A DNA stretch of 64,000 bases from an uncultured Dorea sp. (GCA_948602995.1 CAPEBR010000020.1:1-64000), one strand, 5' to 3'. Positions 43,489-53,438 are shown, counted from the first letter of the stretch. Numbers and translations are program-made. Notes: generated by a model from the sequence alone, not told the origin.

Positions 43489-46056
43489 ATGGGTCTACTA
43501 CAAAAATTATTTGGAACACATAGTGAGAATGAATTGAAACGTATTTATCCGATCGCAGATGCGATTGAGGCATTAGAGCCTTCCATGAAGGAACTTTCCG
43601 ACAATGAGCTTAAGGCCAAAACAAAGGAGTTCAAGGAAAGGCTTCATGCAGGAGAGACATTAGACGATATTTTACCAGAAGCATTTGCGGCTGTAAGGGA
43701 AGCATCTGTTCGTGCCATTGGGCTCAGGCATTTCCGGGTACAGCTGATTGGCGGCATCATCCTTCATCAGGGGCGTATTGCTGAGATGAAGACCGGTGAA
43801 GGAAAGACGCTGGTATCCACCCTCCCGGCCTATTTAAATGCCCTGACAGGGGAGGGCGTCCACATTGTAACTGTAAATGATTACCTGGCAAAGCGTGACG
43901 CCGAGTGGATGGGACAGATTCACGAGTTCCTGGGACTGAAGGTCGGAGTTGTCCTTAACAGTATGGACAACGACGAGAGGCGTGAGGCGTACAACTGTGA
44001 TATTACTTATGTGACGAATAATGAGCTGGGATTTGACTACCTGAGAGATAATATGGTTATTTATAAGGAAGAGCTGGTACAGAGGGGCCTGAAATATGCC
44101 ATTATCGATGAGGTGGACTCGGTTCTGATTGATGAAGCGAGAACTCCGCTTATCATCTCCGGACAGAGCGGGAAGTCCACGAAGCTTTATGAGGCGTGTG
44201 ATATTCTTGCCCGTCAGTTAGAGAGGGGCGAGGCCAGCGGCGAATTCAGTAAGATGAATGCCATCATGGGCGAGGAGATTGAGGAGACCGGAGACTTCAT
44301 TGTAAATGAAAAGGAAAAGAACATCAACCTTACCGAGGATGGTGTAAAGAAGGTGGAAAAATTCTTTCACCTTGATAATCTTGCGGATGCAGAGAATCTG
44401 GAGATCCAGCATAATATCATCCTTGCGCTCCGTGCCCACAACCTGATGTTCCGTGATCAGGATTATGTGGTGAAGGACGAGGAGGTTCTGATTGTTGATG
44501 AATTTACAGGACGCATCATGCCAGGACGGCGTTATTCTGACGGCCTCCACCAGGCAATTGAGGCGAAGGAGCACGTAAAGGTAAAGAGAGAGAGCCGGAC
44601 ACTGGCAACCATTACCTTCCAGAACCTGTTTAATAAGTTTGATAAGAAGGCGGGCATGACCGGTACGGCCCTTACAGAGGAAAAAGAGTTCCGTGAGATT
44701 TATGGCATGGACGTGGTGGAGATTCCGACCAATGTCCCGGTAATCCGTCAGGATCTGGAGGATGTGGTATATAAGACACAGCGTGAGAAGTTTAAGGCAG
44801 TGTGTGATGAGATTGAGGCAGCCCACGCAAAGCATCAGCCGGTGCTGGTAGGTACCATAACGATTGAGAATTCCGAGCTCTTAAGTGGAATGCTTAAGAA
44901 ACGCGGGATTAAGCACAATGTACTCAATGCTAAGTTCCATGAGATGGAAGCGGAAATCGTTGCCCAGGCCGGCGTCCATGATGCGGTAACCATTGCCACC
45001 AACATGGCAGGACGTGGTACGGATATTAAGCTTGACGATCAGGCGAGAGAGGCAGGCGGACTTAAGATCATCGGTACAGAGAGGCATGAGTCCAGGCGTA
45101 TTGACAACCAGCTGCGCGGACGTTCCGGACGTCAGGGCGACCCGGGAGAATCCAGGTTTTACATTGCACTTGAGGATGACCTGATGCGCCTGTTCGGCTC
45201 GGAGAGGCTGATGGGGATCTTCGAGACGCTCGGTGTAGAGGAAGGGGAGCAGATTGAGCATAAGATGCTTTCCAGCGCGATTGAAAAGGCACAGCAGAAG
45301 ATTGAGGGAAATAACTTTGGAATCCGTAAGAATCTGCTTGAATATGATCAGGTTATGAATGAGCAGAGAGAGATTATCTATGAGGAGAGACGCAGGGTAC
45401 TCGATGGGGAGAACATGCGGGATTCCATATTCCATATGATCAATGATTATCTGGAAAATGTGGTGGACAGGGAGATTCCTGCGGATGCAGATTATGAAGA
45501 TTTTAACCTGTCGGCGCTGAACCGGAATATATATTCGGTAATTCCCATGGATCCGGTTACCCAGGACGAAGTAAAGAAGATGAGCCAGAAGGAGCTCAAG
45601 CACATGCTCAAGGAGCGTGCTGCAAAGGCTTATGAGGCCAAGGAATCAGAATTTCCGGAGCCGGAGCACATCCGTGAGATTGAGCGCGTCATCCTTCTGA
45701 AGGTCATTGATGCAAAATGGATGGCTCACATTGACGATATGGACCAGCTCCGCCAGGGAATCGGGCTTCAGGCATATGGCAACCGTGATCCCAAGGTGGA
45801 ATACAAGATGCTTGGATATGACATGTTCGGGGAGATGACCAGAGGGATTACCGAGGATACGGTGCGTACCCTCTTCCACATCAGAGTTGAGCAGAAGGTA
45901 GAGAGAGAGCAGGTTGCAAAGGTGACTGGTACGAATAAGGATGATACTGCCGCCCGTGCGCCAAAGAAGCGTGCGGCGAAGAAGGTTTATCCAAATGATC
46001 CGTGTCCGTGCGGAAGCGGGAAGAAATACAAGCAGTGCTGCGGACGTAAAAAATAA
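43489..46056 (+). CDS. secA: Preprotein translocase ATPase SecA
   Basis: Motor of the general secretion pathway, pushing preproteins through SecYEG. The 855-residue protein shows [34 protein letters not shown], the preprotein-binding and helical domains, and a C-terminal zinc motif [14 protein letters not shown]. The start at 43489 gives MGLLQKLFG, the family N-terminus, with AAGGAG 12 bases upstream; earlier in-frame starts overlap the promoter. Confidence 0.97.
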   Translation: MGLLQKLFGTHSENELKRIYPIADAIEALEPSMKELSDNELKAKTKEFKERLHAGETLDDILPEAFAAVREASVRAIGLRHFRVQLIGGIILHQGRIAEMKTGEGKTLVSTLPAYLNALTGEGVHIVTVNDYLAKRDAEWMGQIHEFLGLKVGVVLNSMDNDERREAYNCDITYVTNNELGFDYLRDNMVIYKEELVQRGLKYAIIDEVDSVLIDEARTPLIISGQSGKSTKLYEACDILARQLERGEASGEFSKMNAIMGEEIEETGDFIVNEKEKNINLTEDGVKKVEKFFHLDNLADAENLEIQHNIILALRAHNLMFRDQDYVVKDEEVLIVDEFTGRIMPGRRYSDGLHQAIEAKEHVKVKRESRTLATITFQNLFNKFDKKAGMTGTALTEEKEFREIYGMDVVEIPTNVPVIRQDLEDVVYKTQREKFKAVCDEIEAAHAKHQPVLVGTITIENSELLSGMLKKRGIKHNVLNAKFHEMEAEIVAQAGVHDAVTIATNMAGRGTDIKLDDQAREAGGLKIIGTERHESRRIDNQLRGRSGRQGDPGESRFYIALEDDLMRLFGSERLMGIFETLGVEEGEQIEHKMLSSAIEKAQQKIEGNNFGIRKNLLEYDQVMNEQREIIYEERRRVLDGENMRDSIFHMINDYLENVVDREIPADADYEDFNLSALNRNIYSVIPMDPVTQDEVKKMSQKELKHMLKERAAKAYEAKESEFPEPEHIREIERVILLKVIDAKWMAHIDDMDQLRQGIGLQAYGNRDPKVEYKMLGYDMFGEMTRGITEDTVRTLFHIRVEQKVEREQVAKVTGTNKDDTAARAPKKRAAKKVYPNDPCPCGSGKKYKQCCGRKK

Positions 46057-46113
46057 GTAACGGCAGCTGCTTATGACGGTGGAGGAACCAGGCAGCTGCA
46101 AAAATCGTTCAAA

Positions 46114-46133
46114 ACGGTCTTCAGACCGTGAAT
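46114..46133. mobile_element. MITE-like end remnant
   Basis: ACGGTCTTCAGACCGTGAAT resembles the right end of the 4744 element (hairpin GGYC-NNNN-GRCC followed by CGTGAAT). It lies between a GCAGCTGC stem after secA and the prfB ribosome binding site. Confidence 0.3.
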
Positions 46134-46165
46134 CATAAAAAATATATGAGAAGAGGTGACAGGAA

Positions 46166-47285
46166 GTGGTTGAGCTTGACCAGTTTAAAAGTGTAATCAG
46201 TGCATACGAAGAACCTCTTGCCGGAATGAGGGATTCACTTTGACGTCCCTGGCAGGGAGAAACGGATTGAGGAGCTTGAAAGGAAGATTGAGGAACCAGG
46301 ATTCTGGGACAGCCCGGAAGAATCCCAGAGGATTATGAAAGAGTTAAAGCAGCTTCAGGAGCTTACAAAAACCATCTATGCACTGTATGCGAAGTATGAA
46401 GATATTCAGGTGCTCATTGAGATGGGCTACGAGGAGGAAGATCCTTCTCTGCCGGGAGAGATCCGGACAGAGCTTGACGAGTTTGAGGAGGCATTTGAGA
46501 GTCTCCGGATACAGACGCTTCTTTCAGGAGAATATGATTCCTGCAATGCGATCGTCACGCTCCATGCAGGTGCGGGCGGCACGGAGTCCTGCGACTGGGC
46601 GGGCATGCTGTACCGCATGTACAGCCGGTGGTCGGAGAAAAAGGGATTCTCCATCCAGGTGCTTGATTACCTGGACGGGGATATTACAGGAATTAAGGCA
46701 ATTACCTTTGAGGTAAATGGAGAAAATGCATACGGCTATCTGAAGTCAGAAAAGGGTGTACACCGGCTGGTGAGGATTTCGCCTTTTAACGCAGCGGGCA
46801 AGCGGCAGACATCCTTTGCGTCCTGCGATGTTGTCCCAGATATAGAGGATGAGATTGATATTGAGATTGCGGAAGATGAGCTGAAGATTGATACCTACCG
46901 GGCGAGCGGCGCAGGCGGCCAGCATGTGAATAAGACGTCTTCCGCTATTCGTATTACACATCTTCCTACCGGGATTGTAGTACAGTGCCAGAATGAGCGT
47001 TCCCAGCATTTTAATAAAGAAAAGGCAATGCAGATGCTCAAGGTGCGCCTTAAGCTGATGAAAGAGCAGGAACAGGCGGAGAAGGTATCCGATATCCGGG
47101 GCGAAGTGAAGGAAATCGGCTTTGGAAATCAGATCCGGTCCTATGTCATGCAGCCGTACACACTTGTGAAGGATCACAGGACCAATACAGAAAATGGCAA
47201 TGTGACGGCAGTACTGGATGGAAATCTGGATTCATTTATCAATGCATATTTAAAGATGGCTGTAAACGGCCAGAGGGAGGAATAG
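46166..47285 (+). CDS. prfB: Peptide chain release factor 2 with +1 frameshift
   Basis: Terminates translation at UGA and UAA codons. The gene starts at GTG 46166 and reads 25 codons to CTT TGA C at 46238-46244, where TGA (46241-46243) is in frame. Shifting forward one base continues the frame as DVPGREKRIEELERK to the stop at 47283-47285, giving 372 residues. An AGGGA element lies just upstream of the slip site. The GGQ motif is present (RASGAGGQHVNKTSSAIR). This is the classic autoregulated RF2 frameshift: low RF2 lets the ribosome slip. It lies between secA and hom. Confidence 0.96.
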
Positions 47286-47287
47286 AA

Positions 47288-48508
47288 GTGATCAATATAG
47301 CGGTGATGGGATATGGAACAGTAGGCTCTGGAGTTGTGGAAGTAATTAATACAAACGGCGCCAGGATTAATCAGAGGATCGGTGAGGAGCTGAACGTGAA
47401 ATACGTCCTGGATCTCAGAGACTTCCCAGGAGACCCGGTCCAGGAAAAGATTGTCCATGATTTTGAGACAATTATCCAGGATGAGGATGTAAAAATTGTG
47501 GTAGAGGTTATGGGCGGAATCGAGCCTGCCTATACCTTTGTAAAGAGGAGCTTAAAGGCAGGGAAAAGCGTCGCGACATCCAATAAGGCACTTGTGGCGA
47601 AACATGGCGCAGAACTTCTGTCTATTGCGAAGGAAAAGAACATTAATTTCTTATTCGAGGCCAGTGTCGGAGGCGGGATTCCGATTATCCGCCCTCTGAA
47701 TTCTTCTCTTACAGCAGATGAGATTGAGGAGATCACAGGCATTTTAAACGGAACAACGAATTATATGCTGACCAAGATGTTTTATGAGGGCGCTGATTAT
47801 GACACAGTGCTTAAGGAAGCCCAGGCAAATGGTTATGCGGAGAGAAATCCGGAGGCAGATGTAGAAGGGTATGATGCCTGCAGAAAGATTGCGATTCTGT
47901 CATCCCTGATCTCCGGACAGCAGGTGGACTTTGAAGATATATACTGTGAAGGAATCACGGAGATTACTGTTGAGGATATGAAGTATGCAAAGGCCATGGG
48001 AACCACCATTAAGCTGCTGGCGTCCAGTAAGCGTCACGGGAACCACCTTCATGCAATTGTTGCTCCCTGCATGCTCTATCCGGAGCACCCTCTCTATAAT
48101 GTAAATGGAGTATTTAACTCCATCTTTGTCCATGGCAATGTACTGGGTGACGCTATGTTCTATGGAAGCGGCGCAGGAAAGCTCCCCACAGCCAGCGCAG
48201 TTGTGGCGGATGTGGTAGATGCGGCAAAGCATCTGAACCGGAACATTATGACCATGTGGGATCAGGAAAAGCTCAGACTTGAAGACAAGTCAGATGCCAA
48301 GAGGCGCTTCTTTATCAGGATGAAGGGGGATGCAGACAAGCTGCTTGCGGATCTTCAGTATTCCTTCGGAGAAATTGAGCTGGTACATGCAGACGGCCTT
48401 GAGGGAGAGTTCGGATTCGTGACTCCGGTTATGATGGAGGGCGATTATGATACAAGGGCAAAGAGCTATAAAGATCAGATTCTGCATATGATCAGGATCG
48501 AAGATTAA
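47288..48508 (+). CDS. hom: Homoserine dehydrogenase
   Basis: Reduces aspartate semialdehyde to homoserine for threonine and methionine. The 406-residue protein has the NAD(P)-binding N-terminus NIAVMGYGTVGSGVVEV, the catalytic region ILNGTTNYMLT...GYAERNPEADVEGYDA and a C-terminal ACT domain for feedback (RRFFIRMKGDADKL). It begins at GTG two bases after the prfB stop. The operon continues with apgM and lysC. Confidence 0.95.
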   Translation: MINIAVMGYGTVGSGVVEVINTNGARINQRIGEELNVKYVLDLRDFPGDPVQEKIVHDFETIIQDEDVKIVVEVMGGIEPAYTFVKRSLKAGKSVATSNKALVAKHGAELLSIAKEKNINFLFEASVGGGIPIIRPLNSSLTADEIEEITGILNGTTNYMLTKMFYEGADYDTVLKEAQANGYAERNPEADVEGYDACRKIAILSSLISGQQVDFEDIYCEGITEITVEDMKYAKAMGTTIKLLASSKRHGNHLHAIVAPCMLYPEHPLYNVNGVFNSIFVHGNVLGDAMFYGSGAGKLPTASAVVADVVDAAKHLNRNIMTMWDQEKLRLEDKSDAKRRFFIRMKGDADKLLADLQYSFGEIELVHADGLEGEFGFVTPVMMEGDYDTRAKSYKDQILHMIRIED

Positions 48509-48518
48509 TGGTAACAGG

Positions 48519-48553
48519 GTACAGCAGCGGGAGTAAGAGTCCCGCTGCTGTAC
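48519..48553. terminator. Hairpin between hom and apgM
   Basis: A 13-bp perfect stem, arm GTACAGCAGCGGG, with a 9-base loop, ending 18 bases before the apgM start. No T-run follows. Confidence 0.5.
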
Positions 48554-48571
48554 TGGTGAGGAGACAGACGG

Positions 48572-49783
48572 ATGAAATATGTAGTAGTGTTAAGTGACGG
48601 AATGGCGGGACGTCCCCTTGAGGAGCTAAAGGGTCTGACGACTCTGGAGGCAGCAAAAACACCGGTGATGGATGCGCTGGCAGAGATGTCTGAGCTTGGA
48701 ATGGCTTCCATGGTGCCTGAGGGCATGGCTCCGGGCAGCGATACGGCGAATCTGGCGGTTATGGGATATGATCCGAAAATTTATTATACTGGACGCTCCC
48801 CTCTTGAGGCGCTGAGTATCGGAGTGGAGATGGAAAAGACAGATGTTTCCTTCCGCTGCAATCTTGTAACATTAAGCGAGGAGGACTGCCCTTATGAGGA
48901 GCGGACGATTCTTGACCACAGCTCGGACGAAATCAGTACAGAGGATGCAGCGCTGCTTGTAGAGGAACTTAAGAAGGGACTGAAAGAGGAAGGGTATGAC
49001 TTCTATGTGGGAACAAGCTACCGCCATCTGCTGGTGCAAAAAGACGGAGAGGTAACAGAGCTAACACCGCCCCATGATATACTGACAAAAAAGATCGGAG
49101 CATATCTGCCCTCTGACAGTATGCTTCTTAATATGATGAAAAAAAGCTATGAGATCCTTAAGGAACATCCCATTAATACAGAGCGGAGAAGGAAGGGATT
49201 AAATCCTGCCAATTCAGCCTGGTTTTGGGGAGCCGGAAGGAAGCCGGCCCTTGCATCCTTTGAAAAAAAGACCGGAAAAAGGGGTGTGATGATCTCTGCC
49301 GTTGACCTGTTGAAGGGCATTGCAGTGGGCGCGGGGATGGACCGTGTGATTGTAGACGGCGCTAACGGAGGCCTGCACACAAACTATGCCGGCAAGGCAC
49401 AGGCAGCAGTGAAGGCTCTGACAGAGGATGGATATGACTTTGCCTATATCCATGTGGAGGCGCCAGATGAGATGGGGCATCAGGGAAACATGAAGGATAA
49501 GATTATGGCAATCGAGCATGTAGACGGTGAGGTTTTAAGGATTGTGACAGAGGGACTGAGAAAGGCAGGGGAGGATTACAGGCTCCTGCTTCTTCCAGAT
49601 CACCCCACGCCGGTTGCGGTGCGTACCCATACGGGTGAGCCGGTTCCCTGGCTTCTGTATGACAGCACAAAAAGGACGGAAGGGAAGCCGTCTTATAATG
49701 AAAAAACCGCCGCACAGACCGGAAATAACTGGCCGGAGGGATATCGGCTCCTCGGGCATTTACTACAGGAGGACATATGCTAA
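48572..49783 (+). CDS. apgM: ApgM-type phosphoglycerate mutase / proposed homoserine kinase
   Basis: A 403-residue member of the alkaline-phosphatase-superfamily group of cofactor-independent phosphoglycerate mutases (archaeal type). The metal sites are in VVVLSDGMAGRPLEEL, MAPGSDTANLAVMGYDP and the C-terminal HVEAPDEMGHQGN...LLLPDHPTPVAVRTHTGEPVP. Family members located beside hom and lysC have been proposed to act as an alternative homoserine kinase in place of ThrB; that fits here since no thrB is in the cluster. The stop overlaps the lysC start. Confidence 0.85.
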   Translation: MKYVVVLSDGMAGRPLEELKGLTTLEAAKTPVMDALAEMSELGMASMVPEGMAPGSDTANLAVMGYDPKIYYTGRSPLEALSIGVEMEKTDVSFRCNLVTLSEEDCPYEERTILDHSSDEISTEDAALLVEELKKGLKEEGYDFYVGTSYRHLLVQKDGEVTELTPPHDILTKKIGAYLPSDSMLLNMMKKSYEILKEHPINTERRRKGLNPANSAWFWGAGRKPALASFEKKTGKRGVMISAVDLLKGIAVGAGMDRVIVDGANGGLHTNYAGKAQAAVKALTEDGYDFAYIHVEAPDEMGHQGNMKDKIMAIEHVDGEVLRIVTEGLRKAGEDYRLLLLPDHPTPVAVRTHTGEPVPWLLYDSTKRTEGKPSYNEKTAAQTGNNWPEGYRLLGHLLQEDIC

Positions 49784-50985
49784 TCGTAAAAAAATTCGGC
49801 GGCAGCTCCGTCGCAAACAAGGAGAGAATTTTCAATGTGGCCAGACGCTGCATTGAAGATTATAAGGCAGGGCATGATGTAGTTGTGGTACTGTCTGCCA
49901 TGGGAGATACGACAGATGAGCTCATAGCCCTTGCAGAAAGTATCAACCCAAAGGCAAAGAAGAGAGAGATGGATATGCTCCTTACAACCGGGGAGCAGGT
50001 GTCAGTGGCACTTATGGCTATGGCTATGCAGTCCCTTGATGTTCCGGCAGTATCATTGAACGCGTTCCAGGTTATGATGTATTCCACTTCGCGTTATGGG
50101 AATGCGAGATTCAAACGAGTGGACACAAAGCGGATCCTGCATGAGCTGGATTCCAGGAAAATTGTCATTGTTACAGGATTCCAGGGAGTAAATAAATATG
50201 AGGATATCACGACTCTCGGAAGAGGTGGCTCGGATACAACGGCGGTGGCCCTCGCGGCGGTTCTTCACGCGGACAAGTGCGAGATCTATACAGATGTGGA
50301 GGGCGTCTATACTGCCGACCCCCGTGTGGTAAAGAATGCCAGGAAGCTGGATGTGATCACTTATGATGAGATGCTGGAGCTGGCAAGCCTCGGAGCCAGG
50401 GTGCTTCATAACCGTTCTGTGGAGATGGCAAAGAAATACAATGTTGAGCTGGTAGTGCGTTCCAGCCTGAATGATTCAGAGGGAACAGTGGTAAGGGAGG
50501 CTTCAAATATGGAAAAAATGTTAGTGACCGGCGTTGCTGCAGACAGAAATACGGTCAGGATATCTGTGATTGGTGTGGAGGATAGGCCGGGAACCGCGTT
50601 CCGGATCTTTGACACACTGGCAAAAAACAATATTAATGTAGATATTATCCTTCAGTCCGTGGGACGGGAAGGAACAAAGGACATCTCATTTACCGTGGCC
50701 GGGGATGACCTGGAGCAGGCTCTTAAGGTACTGGAGGTGAATAAGGAGAGGCTTACCATACAGGAGATTACGTACAATGAAAATGTGGCGAAGCTCTCTG
50801 TTGTGGGAGCCGGTATGATGAGCAATCCGGGAGTAGCAGCTAGGATGTTCGAGGCGCTGTATAACTCCCGCATCAATATTAATATGATCTCCACATCAGA
50901 GATCAGAATTACGGTGCTTGTGGCAGAGAAGGATATTGACAAGGCAATGAATGCAGTTCACGACGGATTTGCTGTTCCAGAATAA
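49777..50985 (+). CDS. lysC: Aspartate kinase
   Basis: Phosphorylates aspartate, the first step of the aspartate amino-acid family. The 402-residue protein has KKFGGSSVANKERI, the catalytic FQGVNKYEDITTLGRGGSDTTAVALA, and two C-terminal ACT domains (VRISVIGVEDRPGTA; KLSVVGAGMMSNPGVAA) for feedback inhibition. It overlaps apgM by 7 bases, so translation is coupled. Together with hom and apgM it forms an aspartate-to-homoserine (phosphate) operon; dapA and dapB are at 22-24 kb. Confidence 0.96.
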   Translation: MLIVKKFGGSSVANKERIFNVARRCIEDYKAGHDVVVVLSAMGDTTDELIALAESINPKAKKREMDMLLTTGEQVSVALMAMAMQSLDVPAVSLNAFQVMMYSTSRYGNARFKRVDTKRILHELDSRKIVIVTGFQGVNKYEDITTLGRGGSDTTAVALAAVLHADKCEIYTDVEGVYTADPRVVKNARKLDVITYDEMLELASLGARVLHNRSVEMAKKYNVELVVRSSLNDSEGTVVREASNMEKMLVTGVAADRNTVRISVIGVEDRPGTAFRIFDTLAKNNINVDIILQSVGREGTKDISFTVAGDDLEQALKVLEVNKERLTIQEITYNENVAKLSVVGAGMMSNPGVAARMFEALYNSRININMISTSEIRITVLVAEKDIDKAMNAVHDGFAVPE

Positions 50986-50986
50986 A

Positions 50987-51421
50987 TTATTGCTTACTGT
51001 TGTTAAGGAAACCGGTAATCAGTCTTTTATTATCTTCAGACAGGGAACGAAAGGAAGAGATAAATTCAAGCTCTTTGTCAGTGAGGTATATGGAATTGCC
51101 GGTTTCTTTGCATTCAGCATAGGTGTAATAAGAGGCGGCGGATTCTTTTATACCGTCATAGTACGGATTATCATCAGGTTCAGGAGGATCATCGGCATCC
51201 GGACTGGCGGCGGACAGGTCCTTTAATATAAGATCGTCAATGCATATATTGTAAAACAGGGAAAGGCGCACCAGTGTATCCAGATCAGGGGTGCGCTCAC
51301 ATCTTTCATAATTCGAGTACGCCTGCCTGGACAGATTGAGTATTTCTTCCATTTCCTGTTGGTTTAGACGGTATTTCTTGCGCAGATAACGCAGATTTTT
51401 CGCCAGTTGTATATTGGGCAT
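50987..51421 (-). CDS. XRE-family transcriptional regulator
   Basis: A 144-residue protein with an N-terminal XRE helix-turn-helix (LAKNLRYLRKKYRLNQQEME...SRQAYSNYERCERTPD) followed by an acidic Pro/Asp linker and a C-terminal region that may dimerise. The ATG at 51421 lies 6 bases after GGAGGAG; an ATG at 51445 lies before that site. An inverted repeat in its promoter suggests autorepression. Target genes are unknown; it is convergent with lysC. Confidence 0.8.
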   Translation of the reverse strand: MPNIQLAKNLRYLRKKYRLNQQEMEEILNLSRQAYSNYERCERTPDLDTLVRLSLFYNICIDDLILKDLSAASPDADDPPEPDDNPYYDGIKESAASYYTYAECKETGNSIYLTDKELEFISSFRSLSEDNKRLITGFLNNSKQ

Positions 51422-51455
51422 GCCATGCTCCTCCGGGTGGTTCATCTTTAGATAT

Positions 51456-51483
51456 CTAAGTCAGTAATAGACTTAGTATAGCA
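51456..51483 (-). promoter_or_regulatory. Promoter and putative operator of the XRE gene
   Basis: CTAAGTC (51456-51462) and GACTTAG (51470-51476) form a perfect 7-bp inverted repeat separated by 7 bases. It overlaps the extended -10 box TGCTATACT (51483-51475, minus strand), so binding there would block transcription. Confidence 0.5.
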
Positions 51484-51553
51484 ATATACCCGGTAGAATT
51501 GATAATATGCAACGGAATGTAGAAAAAATTAAAATGCAACAATTTGTTGCATT

Positions 51554-52000
51554 TTAGCCGGTCTGACTCAGAGAGCTGTTATGATATTTCCCTGAAAAGG
51601 TTACATCTTCTCCGAACCATGCCGGAGGAACAAAGGATGCTGCCTGTGCTTCATCCAGGAATTCTACCTCTGCAAGAGTGAGAGGTGCAAGCTCATCTTC
51701 GAAGAGATCAAGCTCGGCAGTGAGCCCTTCCCACAGGGGAATCATATAACGGCGCTTCCGGATCAGACGGCCGTCGATTTTTTTGAGAAGATGGCAGTAG
51801 GCCTCTCTGGTGAGGGGGAGATTGTATTCCTGTCTGGTCATGAGTCCCTTTGATTTGTAAGTGAGTTCGTATTTCTCATTGTCCTTTCGTATGCGGATGA
51901 CAGGGTCTGTACTCAGATACCCCTGTTCAATGATACGGCACGGAAAAGTATCCAGCCGCTCCGGAAGCGTCAGGACTAGAAATTTGCGTTCAATTTCCAT
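51554..52000 (-). CDS. CYTH-domain protein
   Basis: A 148-residue CYTH/triphosphate tunnel metalloenzyme family protein. The signature EIERKFLV is at the N-terminus, followed by alternating charged strand segments (VIRIRKDNEKYELTYKSKG, AELDLFEDELAPLTLAEVEF) that form the tunnel. Members hydrolyse inorganic triphosphate or bind other triphosphates. The ATG at 52000 lies 9 bases after AGGGG. It is divergent from the DJ-1-like gene. Confidence 0.85.
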   Translation of the reverse strand: MEIERKFLVLTLPERLDTFPCRIIEQGYLSTDPVIRIRKDNEKYELTYKSKGLMTRQEYNLPLTREAYCHLLKKIDGRLIRKRRYMIPLWEGLTAELDLFEDELAPLTLAEVEFLDEAQAASFVPPAWFGEDVTFSGKYHNSSLSQTG

Positions 52001-52041
52001 GGTAATTACCCCTTTCATGTAATACTACAATTATAATTTAG

Positions 52042-52070
52042 TTTACACAAAAAGTAAACGGTGTTAATAT
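52042..52070 (+). promoter_or_regulatory. Promoter of the DJ-1-like gene
   Basis: TTTACA (52042-52047) and TAATAT (52065-52070), 17-base spacer. The inverted repeat GTTTAC/GTAAAC (52041-52046, 52054-52059) spans the -35 box and could be an operator. Confidence 0.5.
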
Positions 52071-52102
52071 TGAAATAGATAAGGACAGGAGGAAAGATAA
52101 AA

Positions 52103-52651
52103 ATGAAGAAAGTAAGTGTTCTGCTTGCAGAAGGTTTTGAAGAGATTGAGGCTTTGTCGGTGGTGGATCTGCTCAGAAGAGCGAGAATCTATGTGGATAC
52201 AGTATCCATTTCTGATGAATATATGGTGCGGGGATCCCACGGGATTGCAGTCCAGACAGAGGATCTGTTTGAAGAGGTGAACTTTTCCGATTTTGACATG
52301 GTGGTGCTCCCGGGCGGACTTCCGGGAACCACGAATCTTGGAAATCACTCTGGCGTAAGAAGAGTCGTTACAGATTTTGCAGAGAACGGGAAATATGTTG
52401 CGGCGATCTGCGCGGCCCCGACTGTGTTAAGCGAACTGGGGTTATTAAAAGGAAAGAGGGTCACCTGTTATCCGGATATGGAGAGAAAGATTACCGGAGC
52501 GGTTCTTACCGGAGCCCCGGTTATGGAAGATGGAAATATCATTACAGGACAGGGAGTGGGAGCGGCAGTTGACTTTGCGCTGAAACTGATTGCAGTTTTG
52601 GCGGGAAGTGAAAAGGCCGGCGAGATCGCGGATGCAATTGTATATCAATAG
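52103..52651 (+). CDS. DJ-1/PfpI family protein
   Basis: A 182-residue protein of the DJ-1/ThiJ/YajL group. The glutamate of EGFEEIEA and the nucleophile-elbow cysteine in AAICAAPTVL are present, with the GVGAAVDFALKLI helix at the C-terminus. Relatives act as chaperones, deglycases or redox sensors; which applies is unknown. AGGAGG precedes the ATG. A lipoprotein gene follows after 18 bases in the same transcript. Confidence 0.88.
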   Translation: MKKVSVLLAEGFEEIEALSVVDLLRRARIYVDTVSISDEYMVRGSHGIAVQTEDLFEEVNFSDFDMVVLPGGLPGTTNLGNHSGVRRVVTDFAENGKYVAAICAAPTVLSELGLLKGKRVTCYPDMERKITGAVLTGAPVMEDGNIITGQGVGAAVDFALKLIAVLAGSEKAGEIADAIVYQ

Positions 52652-52669
52652 GTAACAAAGGACAGACAG

Positions 52670-53332
52670 ATGAAAAAATGGAGAAACAGAATATTCCTTA
52701 TGATTCTGTGCGCGGCATTTCTGTGTACAGGGTGCAGAGGAGACTTTGACGCTGCCGGTTATACAGAGGCACTTCTTCATCTTATGTTTCAGGGAGATAC
52801 AAAAGAGGCCATGAAGAGAATCGACGGAGCCGCTTATGACTCGCTGATGCAGAAATACCAGGAATCAATCAATACCTTTACGACAAATGTTATTACAAGC
52901 CAGTTTGACATCAGCGAGACAAAATATGAGCAGTTTGCGGAGCTTACGGCAGAGATTTTTTCGATTATGCGCTACGAGGTTACGGGCGCCAGCGAGAGCG
53001 GGGATCAGGAATACGAGGTGTCGGTATCCATACAGCCTGCAGATATCTTCGTAAGGTTTCAGGAACTCCTTACCGCAGATTCTCTTGAAATGGCAGAGGA
53101 GATCAAAGCAGGAAAGTATACGGGGACAGACGAAGAGGCCGGCCGGCAGATTCTTGCGGACATTGTGAATCATGCCTATGAACTCTTAGGCTCTGCCTGT
53201 AACCGTGTAGAGTACGGAGAGAAAAAAACCGTCATACTCAGGGTAAGGGCAGATGAAAATAATGAATATTCCATTGATAAAGAAGATATGAATAACCTGA
53301 TCACAAAAATACTTCGCTTAGATGAAATGTAG
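52670..53332 (+). CDS. Lipoprotein of unknown function
   Basis: A 220-residue protein with a lipoprotein signal peptide (hydrophobic FLMILCAAFLCTG then Cys). The mature part is acidic and mostly helical, with no recognisable catalytic motif; it resembles other uncharacterised Lachnospiraceae lipoproteins with two helical repeats. It is probably co-transcribed with the DJ-1-like gene. Confidence 0.7.
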   Translation: MKKWRNRIFLMILCAAFLCTGCRGDFDAAGYTEALLHLMFQGDTKEAMKRIDGAAYDSLMQKYQESINTFTTNVITSQFDISETKYEQFAELTAEIFSIMRYEVTGASESGDQEYEVSVSIQPADIFVRFQELLTADSLEMAEEIKAGKYTGTDEEAGRQILADIVNHAYELLGSACNRVEYGEKKTVILRVRADENNEYSIDKEDMNNLITKILRLDEM

Positions 53333-53335
53333 GAC

Positions 53336-53364
53336 TGGATATTTGAAAAGGTTTGTGTTATACT
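53336..53364 (+). promoter_or_regulatory. tig promoter
   Basis: TGGATA (53336-53341) and the extended -10 TGTTATACT (TATACT at 53359-53364) with a 17-base spacer. Transcription would start near 53371, just before the leader repeat. Confidence 0.5.
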
Positions 53365-53375
53365 TCTGTAGTGAA

Positions 53376-53425
53376 TGTAACTGTGAAGGCGGCGGATGGC
53401 CACACATGCCGCTTTCAGGCAATAG
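53376..53425 (+). repeat. Leader repeat ahead of tig
   Basis: TGTAACTGTGAAGG at 53376-53389 is identical to the glcK and dapA leaders. It is followed by a GCGGC...GCCGC stem and CAGGCAATAG. It lies near the predicted 5' end of the mRNA. Confidence 0.45.
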
Positions 53426-53438
53426 GAGGAAATAATAG

